Shown here: positions 54,974 through 63,898 of the stretch, one piece after another | Layout: the number at the start of each line of letters is the position of its first letter | How positions within the stretch are numbered: the first letter of the stretch is position 1 | From: CAYUQT01 sp964446835 | GTDB taxonomy: Bacteria; Planctomycetota; Phycisphaerae; UBA1845; JAFGLZ01 | Direction of reading: 5' to 3' | Length of the DNA stretch: 64,000 nucleotides | Assembly (NCBI GenBank): GCA_964446835.1 | Contig: CAYUQT010000017.1 | Coordinates: forward strand, 62,001-126,000 | Notes under the pieces: generated by a model | Told to the model about the DNA's origin: nothing | Seen by the model: the letters and a program-made list of their open reading frames with translations, nothing else | The model's database searches: none | Made by a program: the position numbers and the translations under genes

Positions 54974-56862
54974 TCCCATCCCGATCCCTGGTGGTCCTGC
55001 TCGATGCGGACGACCTGTGCTGCATCGAGGCAGTCCGGCCACAGGCCCTCGACGGCCGTGTCCTGGTCTTTGACCTCGATCTACACTTGGTCCTCCTGGA
55101 TCGCGGAATCGATCACCTGACCCCCTACGACCTCATCCAACCCGATGATTGGGTTCGGATCTTCGCCTTCAATGATGACGTCTGGCAGTTCTGGGCCTCA
55201 CACGCCCGCGTGCCCTTCGAAGGGGTAGACCTGCTGAACATGGCGAGATACCGCCACAGAACTTGCCTGGCCCGCATGGCCTTTGCGGCCTATGTCATCG
55301 AACGGGCAATCGATTCCCTTCGACCCGACCGCGTGATAGTCTTCGAAGAACCCACGGGCCATGGCTTGGCACAGCCGATCACCTATCGGAAGATGCCCGT
55401 TCTCTTCATGCTGCTCAGAGGAATTGCCGAACAACGGGCCATTCCGATCGACCTGATCCCTCATGAGTCCCAGCCGGGCCGCTCGCCGTATACGGACCAG
55501 GTGGCGCCCGGCGGCATCACGCGTCTCGAGCCCATCGACCCCTCGGACCTCTTCCGGCAGAAGCCCGTCATTCTCCTCGCCGGCAGTGGCGTCGATCTCG
55601 TCCGTCACCTCCCCCTGATCCGTCGCCTGAGCGAACAGGGCAAGTACCAGCCCGTTCAGCTCTACAAGACCGCGACGCCACAGCAGCTCAGCGACCTGTC
55701 CGCCTGTGGGCACCCGTGCTGGCACGATTCACAGGTGACCCATGGCGCCCCACGTCTCGAAAGCGGCACGTTCGTGGACGACGCAAGAGGCTCCTTTCAT
55801 GCTGCCGGAGAAGGTGCGCCACCCCATCTTTGCTGCATCTTCAACAACACGTACCTTCGACCCCACTTCGATTTCATCTTCGGCCCTTACCTCCGGAGCA
55901 TGGCCGGACATGTCCTGTCCTGGAAGCACTTCTTCCAGCGATGCCGTCCCGCCCTTCTCGTGGCGAACTACTTCGCCCCCATCAATGACGTGGCAACCCA
56001 CATGGGCATCCCGGGGCTCGCCCTCACTCACGCCCTGATGCTGATGGGGGTCAACGAATGGTTCGAGGATTTCCCAGGCTTCCACATTGGTGCGATCAGC
56101 GCCCCCCACAAAGACAAACTCGTGGCCGCAGGGTTGCCCTCCGACCACGTCCATGTCGTGGGCGACCCGCGAATCGATGAGATCCTCGACCTGCTGAAGA
56201 CCGATCCCGGTCTGGCCTCTCCCTCCGCGAGAGATCGCTTGCGAGCCGATCTCGCCCTTTCCTCGAACCAGCGAATGATTCTCGTACTGATAAGCCGTCT
56301 GGCCACCCTGCCCCATGAGAATGGCCTCCCGCTCACCGACTGGGCCGATGCGGTCCGATGCCTCGACGGCATCGCCGATCTGGCCGCTCGACGCCCTCAC
56401 TGGCGATGGATCATCAAGCCCCATCCTCGTTTCGATCAGCCCGAGATGTACGAACGTGTCAACAAGCGTCTTCCGGCGGAACACCGGCTGCGCGTCGTGC
56501 GAGATCACGGGTTGGACGATCTCGTCCAGGCGGCCGATGTCGCCGTCGTCTTCAATCTCGTCTCATCTGCCCTGATCGAAGCATCCTTCCGGCCTCTCCC
56601 CGTTCTCATGATGAGTCAGTGCATGACCTGGTATTCGGCAGCGCAAAGAGAAATGCAGGGATGGTCCCATGTCTCCTCCGTGCTACAACTGGAGGAGACG
56701 CTCCAATCCCTATTCGCCGATCAACACCGCTATCAGCAGGAAGTCGCCACAACTCAGGCAGGACTGCGTCGCTACCTCGGCGGGCAGCCAACGTCCTCGC
56801 TGTCCCACTGCCTCCGAACGATCGAAAACATCATCGAAGGTAAAAGCGCATCGTCCCCGTGA
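54961..56862 (+). CDS. GT-B-like (CDP-glycerol/capsule-type) transferase
   Basis: A 633-residue protein. I chose the GTG at 54961, which has GGAGG eight bases upstream and overlaps the copy A stop by 13 bases; an in-frame ATG at 54922 would overlap by 52. The N-terminal half (~10-180) has alternating strands and V-I-V-F-E-E-P-T-G-H. The C-terminal half has V-V-G-D-P-R-I-D-E-I-L (~410) and W-I-I-K-P-H-P-R-F-D (~495), seen in CDP-glycerol glycerophosphotransferases, capsule transferases and UDP-GlcNAc 2-epimerase-like GT-B proteins. Acceptor and donor are unknown. It is coupled to copy A and convergent, 12 bases apart, with the B12-type radical SAM gene. Confidence 0.75.
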   Translation: MQRLIPSRSLVVLLDADDLCCIEAVRPQALDGRVLVFDLDLHLVLLDRGIDHLTPYDLIQPDDWVRIFAFNDDVWQFWASHARVPFEGVDLLNMARYRHRTCLARMAFAAYVIERAIDSLRPDRVIVFEEPTGHGLAQPITYRKMPVLFMLLRGIAEQRAIPIDLIPHESQPGRSPYTDQVAPGGITRLEPIDPSDLFRQKPVILLAGSGVDLVRHLPLIRRLSEQGKYQPVQLYKTATPQQLSDLSACGHPCWHDSQVTHGAPRLESGTFVDDARGSFHAAGEGAPPHLCCIFNNTYLRPHFDFIFGPYLRSMAGHVLSWKHFFQRCRPALLVANYFAPINDVATHMGIPGLALTHALMLMGVNEWFEDFPGFHIGAISAPHKDKLVAAGLPSDHVHVVGDPRIDEILDLLKTDPGLASPSARDRLRADLALSSNQRMILVLISRLATLPHENGLPLTDWADAVRCLDGIADLAARRPHWRWIIKPHPRFDQPEMYERVNKRLPAEHRLRVVRDHGLDDLVQAADVAVVFNLVSSALIEASFRPLPVLMMSQCMTWYSAAQREMQGWSHVSSVLQLEETLQSLFADQHRYQQEVATTQAGLRRYLGGQPTSSLSHCLRTIENIIEGKSASSP

Positions 56863-56874
56863 AATCCTGAATCA

Positions 56875-58437
56875 TCAGGCCTTCTGGAAATCCCGGCTGG
56901 TCGTCCCGATGGTGGATGTGAAGACACTTCTCATGAGGTTGAAGAGCTTCCACTCGAATGGAAAGCTCCAGAAGTCGAAACAGGCCCTCAGCCGGGCCAG
57001 CAGATGCGCCGGCAGAATCCACAACAGATCCGGAAACTTGTGCATCCGGCTTCGGATGTGTTTCAGGGTGCCACGCGTAATCTCGCCCGGAAATGCCAGG
57101 GGCAGGTAGAAGATGATCACCCGGTACACCATGTCCTTGAACCCCTTGGGATCATGGATCCAAGGCGTTGAAGGCTCGGAGAACGGAAAGACCCGCGCCG
57201 CCCACTCCCGCATGGTTCCGGGGGCCTGGAAGCCCCGCTCAATCGCATCCTCCGTCATGGGGGTCCCGGGCAGCGGAGCGTAGAAGTAGGTTGGCAGCAG
57301 GCAATCCGAGTTCGCCCGCTTGAGATCGGAAGCGAACCGCAGATTCTCCTGCACGTGCTTCCGCTGTTCGAACGGCCATCCGAAAATCAGGTTGAACTGC
57401 CCGACGATGCCGACTTCTTTAAGAATCCTCGCCGCCTCCACTGCATCCTTCGGATTGCTTCCCTTGTCGATCTTCTCGAGCATCTCCGGTGAGCCCGTTT
57501 CCGAACCCATCCCCACCTGACGGCACCCGCTCTCGTACGCCAGCCTCATTCCCTCCACCCCCATCCGCGCAACGTGCTCGTAGCGCACCTGCCCCTTCCA
57601 CAGGATGGGCAGCCGGCGATCGATAATACCCTGCATGATCGCCTTGGCGCGGTTCATGTTGATGAACAGTTCGGGGTCGACGAAATAGAAGACTTCCTTT
57701 CCCCACCGTCGGTACAGTTCTTCAAGCTCATCCAGAACCTTCTCGGCCGGAAGGGCATACCAATGACGCTTGTAGACCTTGTTCGTCTCGCAGAAGCGGC
57801 AGTTGTAGACGCACCCGCAGGACGCCATGTACATGAACGGTGCCCCGCCGGTAGCCGAGAAGTTGTCTCCATGATCGTCCCCGGCCACACGCTTCCCACC
57901 ATACTGGTCCATGGGGATCTTGTGCCAAGGCAACGTCCTATCCTGTCGCATCCCCTTGAACGGCCTGTCGGGCGTACTCCGGACACACCCGTCACGGTCC
58001 CGCCACGTGATCCCCGCTATACGCTCCCAATCCTCCCTGGGCGTACGGAGCAGCTCCACGAGCGTCTCCTCCCCAGGACCACGGACGGCAACGTCCACCA
58101 GCGGGTCCTCCGCAGTCTGCTCGGCCACCATCGATGGATGCCACCCCCCCCAGATCAGCAGCCGGTCCGGTAGAGCCGCCTTGAGCGTCTCGGCCGCGGT
58201 AATCGCGTTCGCCAGTTGCTGCCCGCTCATGGTGCTGATACCGACCGCCGAGGCATCTCGAGCCTCTTCCACCATGGCTGCCAAGTGGTTCGGCTGGGTC
58301 TCCGCATCGATCAGAACCGAGTCAATGCCCTCTCTCTGTAGCGCATCGGCCAGATACAGCAGCGCCAATGGCGTCGAGGGCGATCCCGGTGCCCCGGGCG
58401 GATAGTACGACGGTTGATAGAGCACGACCTTGCTCAT
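56875..58437 (-). CDS. B12-binding-domain radical SAM protein
   Basis: A 520-residue enzyme. The N-terminal ~140 residues form a Rossmann-like cobalamin-binding domain (Q-P-S-Y-Y-P-P-G, G-I-D-S-V-L-I-D-A, L-L-I-W-G-G-W-H-P); as is common in this class, the D-x-H-x-x-G motif is absent. The radical SAM core has C209-x3-C213-x2-C216 for the [4Fe-4S] cluster, then E-T-G-S-P-E-M-L-E-K-I and F-N-L-I-F-G-W-P-F-E. Class-B enzymes of this kind methylate unreactive carbon or phosphorus, or rearrange lipids and cofactors; substrate unknown. ATG 58437 is chosen for AGGA five bases upstream. It lies between the two glycosyltransferase-like paralogues. Confidence 0.88.
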   Translation of the reverse strand: MSKVVLYQPSYYPPGAPGSPSTPLALLYLADALQREGIDSVLIDAETQPNHLAAMVEEARDASAVGISTMSGQQLANAITAAETLKAALPDRLLIWGGWHPSMVAEQTAEDPLVDVAVRGPGEETLVELLRTPREDWERIAGITWRDRDGCVRSTPDRPFKGMRQDRTLPWHKIPMDQYGGKRVAGDDHGDNFSATGGAPFMYMASCGCVYNCRFCETNKVYKRHWYALPAEKVLDELEELYRRWGKEVFYFVDPELFINMNRAKAIMQGIIDRRLPILWKGQVRYEHVARMGVEGMRLAYESGCRQVGMGSETGSPEMLEKIDKGSNPKDAVEAARILKEVGIVGQFNLIFGWPFEQRKHVQENLRFASDLKRANSDCLLPTYFYAPLPGTPMTEDAIERGFQAPGTMREWAARVFPFSEPSTPWIHDPKGFKDMVYRVIIFYLPLAFPGEITRGTLKHIRSRMHKFPDLLWILPAHLLARLRACFDFWSFPFEWKLFNLMRSVFTSTIGTTSRDFQKA

Positions 58438-58589
58438 CGTTATCCTCATGCCGCAAGGAAGTGAATACATCTAGCGACACACACTCATAAGGTTTATCGG
58501 CCCTGGCCGGAGCCGAATTGAGCAATTCGAGGCTCAACCTGACCAATTCGACCGACCCCCGCCAATCCGTCATGCGGACCCCGGCGTAT

Positions 58590-58597
58590 GCCGATAA
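58590..58597 (+). promoter_or_regulatory. GCCGATAA box facing glycosyltransferase-like copy B
   Basis: An exact match to the sigma-28 -10 consensus, about 110 bases before the copy B start. No TAAA-type -35 element is seen, so promoter activity is uncertain. Confidence 0.3.
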
Positions 58598-58666
58598 GAC
58601 ATTGGTGCAACCCATCGCATTGGATGCATCTTCGAGCGGCCGTGTGACATGGCCACTGATCGCTCG

Positions 58667-58674
58667 TTATCGGC
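58667..58674 (-). promoter_or_regulatory. GCCGATAA box facing the B12-type radical SAM gene
   Basis: An exact sigma-28 -10 match on the minus strand, with a TAAC-starting -35-like element 13 bases upstream (two short of the usual 15). It faces the radical SAM gene and overlaps head-on with the opposite box at 58590. Confidence 0.35.
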
Positions 58675-58706
58675 GATTCGGTTAGTAGTTACTCCGTGAT
58701 TGATGC

Positions 58707-61214
58707 ATGCAAACAGAAACCTCCTGGCAATTTGTGCGAGATTGTCGAACCGCCTTGGTCTACCAGGAACGTGGCAAGACCTATGAGTCGCTCGATCTCG
58801 CCTGGCGCTGCCTTCAGAAATCCCCCGAGGATGTCACTGTCCGACATGCCGTCCTCAACGGATGCGCCAAACTCGGGCTGCCCGACCTCGCCCTTGAGGT
58901 CGCTCGCGGTTTTCCTGACGAACTGCTGAAACACCCTGATTTCTCCAAAGCCATCAACGATCTCCGTAAGATGCCCTCCGCCCGCGTCCCCTGGAGCACC
59001 TGTCATTCCCAATTCAAGAGCAACCTCTCAGTACTGCTCGAACGGTTTTCCTGGGCGCGCGATCTCGAAAAGCAATGGTACGCTGGTGGCCCGCGAACCC
59101 TCCAGCTCTACCGATGCAGCGACGGCAACTACGAGATCTGCCAGCGCGACGAGCGGGGCATACCCGTGTGGTGGTCCGGGTTCACCGACCATAAGGCTAT
59201 TGCCGAATTTATCATCGGCAGGGTCGGGATGCTCATGAAACGCACGCTGATGAAGCCCCCCTTCCTTCTGGAGGGGCTACCGAGCTACCACCTCCTCAAC
59301 GGAATCCTTCGTCTGACCGATTCGGCGCCCCCTGCCTATACACCGCTCACCTATGTCGTGGAGCCTGAGCTCATTTGGCTGGCGGCGGCCCTTCACCTCC
59401 ACGACTGGTCCGGACTCCTCACACAGAGCCGACTCCTGCTATTTGTCGGCCCCAACGCCGTGCACGAATACCAGGACTATCTTCTGAACCACGATCAAGC
59501 GCCGCAACCACAGGACCGTGTCAGGCCCCTGCACTGCCGGGAGAACCTCCATGACAATGCCACGGAGGCCATGAAACACGTTTCCCTGAAGCGAAAGCAG
59601 GAGGTCGAATTCCTCGAAGCTCAGGTTCACCAGATCTACGACAGCCGCGGACCACGATGCCTGGCCGAAAAGTTCTCTCAGACCGACGGCAAGAATCTGC
59701 CCCGAGTGATGCTACGGGCCCCCCGCTTCACACGGGTCGTCCGGAACGTCATGCGCGACCTTGCCGAAGCGTTTCGGGCCATGGGTTATCCCACCGAGCT
59801 TCTCACGGAAGAACACGATCACGCTGCCTTCTCGGCAATCAGTTACCACAAGCGAATCCTCGACTTTCAACCGGACCTCTTCATCAACCCCAACGAGACG
59901 AGAGAGCGGTATAAGGACGTGTTGCCTCCCCAGGTGGTGGTTGCCACCTGGGTTCAGGACCCCGTTGACGACCTCCTGACCCCCTCGGCCGCCCAGGAAG
60001 TTCAGACCGTCTGTTCAGAACCTGATGATCCAACACTTGCGGCCCCAACTGATTACGTCTTCGGGTACTACCGGAACGACTTCGTCCACAAATACGGCTA
60101 TCCGCCCGAGCGATGTCTCTTCTACCCCATCGTGCCGAGCAACCCGCATCTCTTTCACCCCGTTGAGGTTACGCCCGCGATGCTCGCCCGGTACGGATGC
60201 GAGGTGGCCTTCCTCAGTCACGGCGGCGAATCCTGTGAAAAGGGACTTGCCAAGCTCCTGGAGACGTTTGAGCCACCCACCAGACCTGTGGTTGAGGCAC
60301 TCTTTGAGACAATACGTGATCGCTATCGTGCGGGGGGCGAACTCCTCTGTTACGCGGGTTCAGGCCCCCATAGTCAGTTGCGTCGGCTCGCCGAATCCCT
60401 GGCAATCGAGAGATCCGTCGATCCGGCACTGCTCGGCGATTTCGATCGTCGCTTCAACCTGCTCAACGATCGTATCTGGCGATACACCACCATCGAGTGG
60501 CTCATGAAGATGGACGTCGACTTCCGCCTTTACGGGCAGGGCTGGGAACGGCATCCCCTCTTCTCCCGGATCGCCCATCCTGCCGTCAGCGATCCCGAGG
60601 AGATATCCGCAGTCTGTAACTGTGCCAAGGTCAATCTTCAGATCGGGGCATACGGGGCAATGCACCAGAGGATGATCACGGGGCTCTTTGCAGGCGGGTT
60701 CTTCCTGACCCGCGAGTCGTCCTACAACTACGGTGTCTTTGACGATCTCCACCCGGAGACGCAGACAAGCCCCCACACGCCCGACCAGCGTCGCGGCGCT
60801 CTCAGCGCCCTGATGGACCTCTCTCGCCAGGGATGCGATTCTCCAGATCGCTTCCACCACCCGGACAACGCTCCCCTCCTTGAGCGTCTCTGCCCTATCC
60901 TCCGTGAAACACTGCCTCCGTCCGAGCAGAACGACCCAAGCTCTCTCTGGGAAGCCGCCCAACTCATGATGCGCATCATCCCGGCCGCCGTCTTTCCAGA
61001 CTGTTGGTTCGAAGTGTCATTCTGGACCCGCGACGAAATGGCCGATCGCATCCACCGCTTCCTGCACCGCGAACCACAGCGTCGCGCGGAGTTGGCAGCC
61101 TACATGCGACAGCGATGCCTGGCCGGACACGGCCCCGAACCCCTCATCCACCAGCTCATAGGCCATATCAGCCGGCAACTGACCAAAGCCGTCGCGGACC
61201 GTTCTCCGCAATAG
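58707..61214 (+). CDS. TPR plus CgeB-like GT-B glycosyltransferase-like protein, copy B
   Basis: An 835-residue paralogue of copy A with the same order of segments: TPR-like N-terminus (~20-75), the shared Y-R-C-S-D-G-x-Y-E-I-C-Q-R-D region (~132-146), and a GT-B part with Y-G-Q-G-W-E-R-H-P and H-Q-R-M-I-T-G-L-F-A-G-G-F-F-L. Both end in the same C-M-A-type helices (F-W-T-R-D-E-M-A-D-R-I, A-A-Y-M-R-Q-R-C-L-A). By eye roughly half the residues agree with copy A. The ATG at 58707 has no clear ribosome binding site. It is divergent from the B12-type radical SAM gene and convergent with the SPASM-type one. Confidence 0.75.
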   Translation: MQTETSWQFVRDCRTALVYQERGKTYESLDLAWRCLQKSPEDVTVRHAVLNGCAKLGLPDLALEVARGFPDELLKHPDFSKAINDLRKMPSARVPWSTCHSQFKSNLSVLLERFSWARDLEKQWYAGGPRTLQLYRCSDGNYEICQRDERGIPVWWSGFTDHKAIAEFIIGRVGMLMKRTLMKPPFLLEGLPSYHLLNGILRLTDSAPPAYTPLTYVVEPELIWLAAALHLHDWSGLLTQSRLLLFVGPNAVHEYQDYLLNHDQAPQPQDRVRPLHCRENLHDNATEAMKHVSLKRKQEVEFLEAQVHQIYDSRGPRCLAEKFSQTDGKNLPRVMLRAPRFTRVVRNVMRDLAEAFRAMGYPTELLTEEHDHAAFSAISYHKRILDFQPDLFINPNETRERYKDVLPPQVVVATWVQDPVDDLLTPSAAQEVQTVCSEPDDPTLAAPTDYVFGYYRNDFVHKYGYPPERCLFYPIVPSNPHLFHPVEVTPAMLARYGCEVAFLSHGGESCEKGLAKLLETFEPPTRPVVEALFETIRDRYRAGGELLCYAGSGPHSQLRRLAESLAIERSVDPALLGDFDRRFNLLNDRIWRYTTIEWLMKMDVDFRLYGQGWERHPLFSRIAHPAVSDPEEISAVCNCAKVNLQIGAYGAMHQRMITGLFAGGFFLTRESSYNYGVFDDLHPETQTSPHTPDQRRGALSALMDLSRQGCDSPDRFHHPDNAPLLERLCPILRETLPPSEQNDPSSLWEAAQLMMRIIPAAVFPDCWFEVSFWTRDEMADRIHRFLHREPQRRAELAAYMRQRCLAGHGPEPLIHQLIGHISRQLTKAVADRSPQ

Positions 61215-61332
61215 AACCTTTCGCGTTTCGGTGCAGCGGTGCCGGGTCTGGGAGGGCCACTGTACCGGCGAGCCGCATGGAGCAAGACCGTCTCCGGCCC
61301 GGCGGACTCAGTGTCTTTCTGAACGTACTCGT

Positions 61333-62313
61333 CTATACCTGAGATGACACGCTGGCAGGCTGAGACCGCTTCGCATCCAGAACCGATTGGCTGACGTACC
61401 ACTCGCACTTCCGACACAGTCGGGTCTGATCGGACACGGCACCCTCGGCAATTTCGCTGCGAACCCGGCGATATCTCTCGCCGTTCCACACTTCGTCAAG
61501 GGTCTCAGAGGTCAGATCGCCCAGGATGACCTCCTGACCGTAGTCCATGCAGCACAGCGCCACACGCCCGTCCGAAAGGATGTGCATCCATTCACGGTCC
61601 CGGCCAAAACGGCACGCATACGGCGGCTCGCGCCGCGCCTGAGGCCAATCCGTCGGATCGGCAGACACCTTAAACTGTCCCAGATCGATCTGATCGCCGC
61701 GGCTGGTCACCCGCCACCGATCCAGACGAATACCACGGCGTCCCCAGAACTCCGCAATCGCGGCCTCCCGCTCGGGCGGAAGAAGCCCGAACAACGCCAC
61801 AATAATCAGCTCGTAAGGTTTCGACGATTCCCACGCGTCAATGAACGCCTGGAGATTCGCCCAAGCCGACGAATAGTCGATGCCGGGCATCAGCAGGGCG
61901 TAGTCTTCCCGGCTGATGCCATGGCTGCTGATCCTCAGTTCGGTAATCGGCGATGCGACGAGTTGCCGGACCCGATTCGGAACCAGCGTCTGCGCCGTGG
62001 TGCTTACCTCGATCTCCACCTCGGGCAGAACCGATCGGATGTGCCCGATGCGATCGAAGATCTGACGGTCACACAACGGATCCGCCATCAGATAGGGGCA
62101 GATCCGCTTCACCGGCCGATCGCGGCACTGGTCCACAATACGACGGAACAGCGGTTCGCCCATCGGACCGTTCGACCAGCCCTTGCTGGCCACCGGATGC
62201 GGACACATCCGACACCTCGCCCCACAGGCGATGGTCGTCTGAATCTGAATCGTCTTGGGAAACCCGCAGCACGCCGCCATATCCTGATTATCGGCCGCAC
62301 GGGCCGTCGACAT
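61333..62313 (-). CDS. Radical SAM/SPASM-domain protein
   Basis: A 326-residue enzyme. The radical SAM cluster motif is C30-x3-C34-x2-C37 (C-G-A-R-C-R-M-C). The C-terminal SPASM-type region has Y-A-C-R-F-G, R-V-A-L-C-C-M-D-Y-G and C-R-K-C-E-W, ligands for one or two auxiliary iron-sulfur clusters. Such proteins modify peptides or sugars; members of this subgroup commonly sit next to glycosyltransferases in surface-glycan loci. ATG 62313 is chosen with TAGGGG upstream; the frame runs to 62388, inside the RNase HII gene. It follows the rnhB-like stop by ten bases, so it is third in the thpR-rnhB transcript, and is convergent with copy B. Confidence 0.87.
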   Translation of the reverse strand: MSTARAADNQDMAACCGFPKTIQIQTTIACGARCRMCPHPVASKGWSNGPMGEPLFRRIVDQCRDRPVKRICPYLMADPLCDRQIFDRIGHIRSVLPEVEIEVSTTAQTLVPNRVRQLVASPITELRISSHGISREDYALLMPGIDYSSAWANLQAFIDAWESSKPYELIIVALFGLLPPEREAAIAEFWGRRGIRLDRWRVTSRGDQIDLGQFKVSADPTDWPQARREPPYACRFGRDREWMHILSDGRVALCCMDYGQEVILGDLTSETLDEVWNGERYRRVRSEIAEGAVSDQTRLCRKCEWYVSQSVLDAKRSQPASVSSQV

Positions 62314-62323
62314 CAACACGCCC

Positions 62324-63283
62324 CTACAGTTGCCGGACGAGAGAGCTTTCCTCGATCCCGAGACCCCCCAGATGCGGTCGGATGTCATCGAGAAAGCGGG
62401 TACCGTCCGTGTAGTAGCCGGCCGTGGGCTTCACCCCCGGAACCTGCTCCTGCCAATAGCCGTTGAAGGCCCGCATGAACAGCTCCCGAGTATACTTGGA
62501 GAAGATGCTCGCCAGCGCCACGGGCAGGTGCCGATCCTCACCCTTTTTGGCGAACTCTACCTGCCACTCCATGCTCCCTCGTGACATGCGATAGGCACTC
62601 CGATCGTTCGACTCCTCGACGATCTTCAGTGCGAAGTCCTCAAAGCTGGTCATCAGCCAGCGCCCGTACGACGTCCGCCCTCCCTGCCGATCGATGCCTA
62701 TCCGCAGATTCGCCCCCGCATGCCCATCCGCCATCCGCTGAATCAACCGCAGTGTCAGACCCAGCAGGACCACCGACTTGTTCTTCGTCCTGCTCACCAG
62801 GTCGTTGTATTGACCTTCCAGAAGAGGCTCGCTGATCGCACCGAGGAAACGCCCTCCGATGGATGTCAGGCTGTGCGAAAGCGCATTGGCCATCGGCCCC
62901 AGCCCCGCCGCCTGACATGCCACCGGAAGCGGTATGTCCAGATGGGCGTACCAGGGATATCCGCCGGCCTCGCCGACAACCCGCGGGCAAAGCCCCGTAA
63001 GCAGCTCCGAAAATGATGCCGGTCGCGAGCCGGCACTCTGCAACACGCTTAGAGCCGCACGCTCAAGCAGTTCCAGCCCCTTCGCCTTGTCATACAGCTT
63101 CTTGCTGTCGGCAATCGCCAGCCGATGATCTCGCTTCCGAGCATTCTGGGTCACGCTGTCGCTCAGCAGTTCCCACAGTGAACGGTCCGCCCGATCGTCC
63201 GGGATGTCGAAGCCCACCGCCGAAACAACCAGCGGGCCCAGTATCGGCCCGTAGCCCGCTTCATCAATCCCTACGACAATCAC
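62324..63283 (-). CDS. rnhB: Large RNase HII-like ribonuclease
   Basis: A 319-residue protein with the RNase HII signature opening G-I-D-E-A-G-Y-G-P-I-L-G-P-L-V-V (~5-20), D-S-K-K-L (~61-65), the inner acidic site in I-G-I-D-R-Q-G-G, and A-S-I-F-S-K-Y-T-R-E (~255). RNase HII removes ribonucleotides from DNA. Standard enzymes have ~200 residues and read E-A-G-R-G-P; here Arg is replaced by Tyr, the fourth acidic residue is Glu instead of Asp, and ~100 extra residues are inserted. The GTG at 63283 has AGGGGTAGG upstream and starts right at the domain. It follows thpR by eight bases. Confidence 0.82.
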   Translation of the reverse strand: MIVVGIDEAGYGPILGPLVVSAVGFDIPDDRADRSLWELLSDSVTQNARKRDHRLAIADSKKLYDKAKGLELLERAALSVLQSAGSRPASFSELLTGLCPRVVGEAGGYPWYAHLDIPLPVACQAAGLGPMANALSHSLTSIGGRFLGAISEPLLEGQYNDLVSRTKNKSVVLLGLTLRLIQRMADGHAGANLRIGIDRQGGRTSYGRWLMTSFEDFALKIVEESNDRSAYRMSRGSMEWQVEFAKKGEDRHLPVALASIFSKYTRELFMRAFNGYWQEQVPGVKPTAGYYTDGTRFLDDIRPHLGGLGIEESSLVRQL

Positions 63284-63291
63284 GCGTAGAC

Positions 63292-63864
63292 CTACCCCTC
63301 GGTCGATGCCGACAAAGGTGCCCTGCACAACGCCACGTACGTCGCCCCCTTGGGCGAGAGAATCGACTCAAAGAGAACCAACTCCTCCGCCGACACCTCT
63401 CCACCCTCATAGTCCGCCAGAGACGCCACTGCCTCACGAAGCCCGTGCACCTTCGAGGGGTCCTTCACTCGCCCCAACGTCAGATGGGGCACAAACGCTC
63501 GCCCCTCACGCGGAAATCCCATCGCCTCAAAGGCCTCCTCACACAGCCTCTGGCACTCCTGCAACCGTCCGCTCGTCTCGACCAGCCCTACCCAGACGAC
63601 GCGCACACCCCCCCGCTCGGGGAAGCACCCAGCCCCCCGAACGGCGAATTCGAACGGTTCGCTCCGACCGCCGATTTCCTGAGCCACCTTGCACAGCTCC
63701 GCCACCTGCCGATCACTCACCTCACCCAGGAATTTCATCGTCAGGTGAATCGACTCCGGCGCAACCCACCTCACGCCGCCGCCGGCCTTCGACAAACGCT
63801 CCTGAACTCGGCCCAGACCCTTGCGAACACCATCGGGAAGATCGATCGCCAGAAAGCAGCGCAC
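63292..63864 (-). CDS. thpR: RNA 2',3'-cyclic phosphodiesterase
   Basis: A 190-residue 2H-phosphoesterase (LigT/ThpR). Both catalytic H-x-T-x motifs are present: H-L-T-M (~40-43) and H-L-T-L (~127-130), with F-L-G-E-V and L-G-R-V following in the usual places. The enzyme opens 2',3'-cyclic phosphates on RNA ends. The GTG start has GGAGG six bases upstream. It heads the tight minus-strand group thpR-rnhB-radical SAM (gaps of eight and ten bases). Confidence 0.93.
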   Translation of the reverse strand: MRCFLAIDLPDGVRKGLGRVQERLSKAGGGVRWVAPESIHLTMKFLGEVSDRQVAELCKVAQEIGGRSEPFEFAVRGAGCFPERGGVRVVWVGLVETSGRLQECQRLCEEAFEAMGFPREGRAFVPHLTLGRVKDPSKVHGLREAVASLADYEGGEVSAEELVLFESILSPKGATYVALCRAPLSASTEG

Positions 63865-63898
63865 AGATCACCTCCTCGATTCTGAACCAACGGCACAC

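Noticed and set aside
62288..62295. A third exact GCCGATAA on the minus strand
   Set aside because: It lies inside the radical SAM/SPASM coding region (codons for A-D-N) downstream of the chosen start, so it is most likely coincidental.
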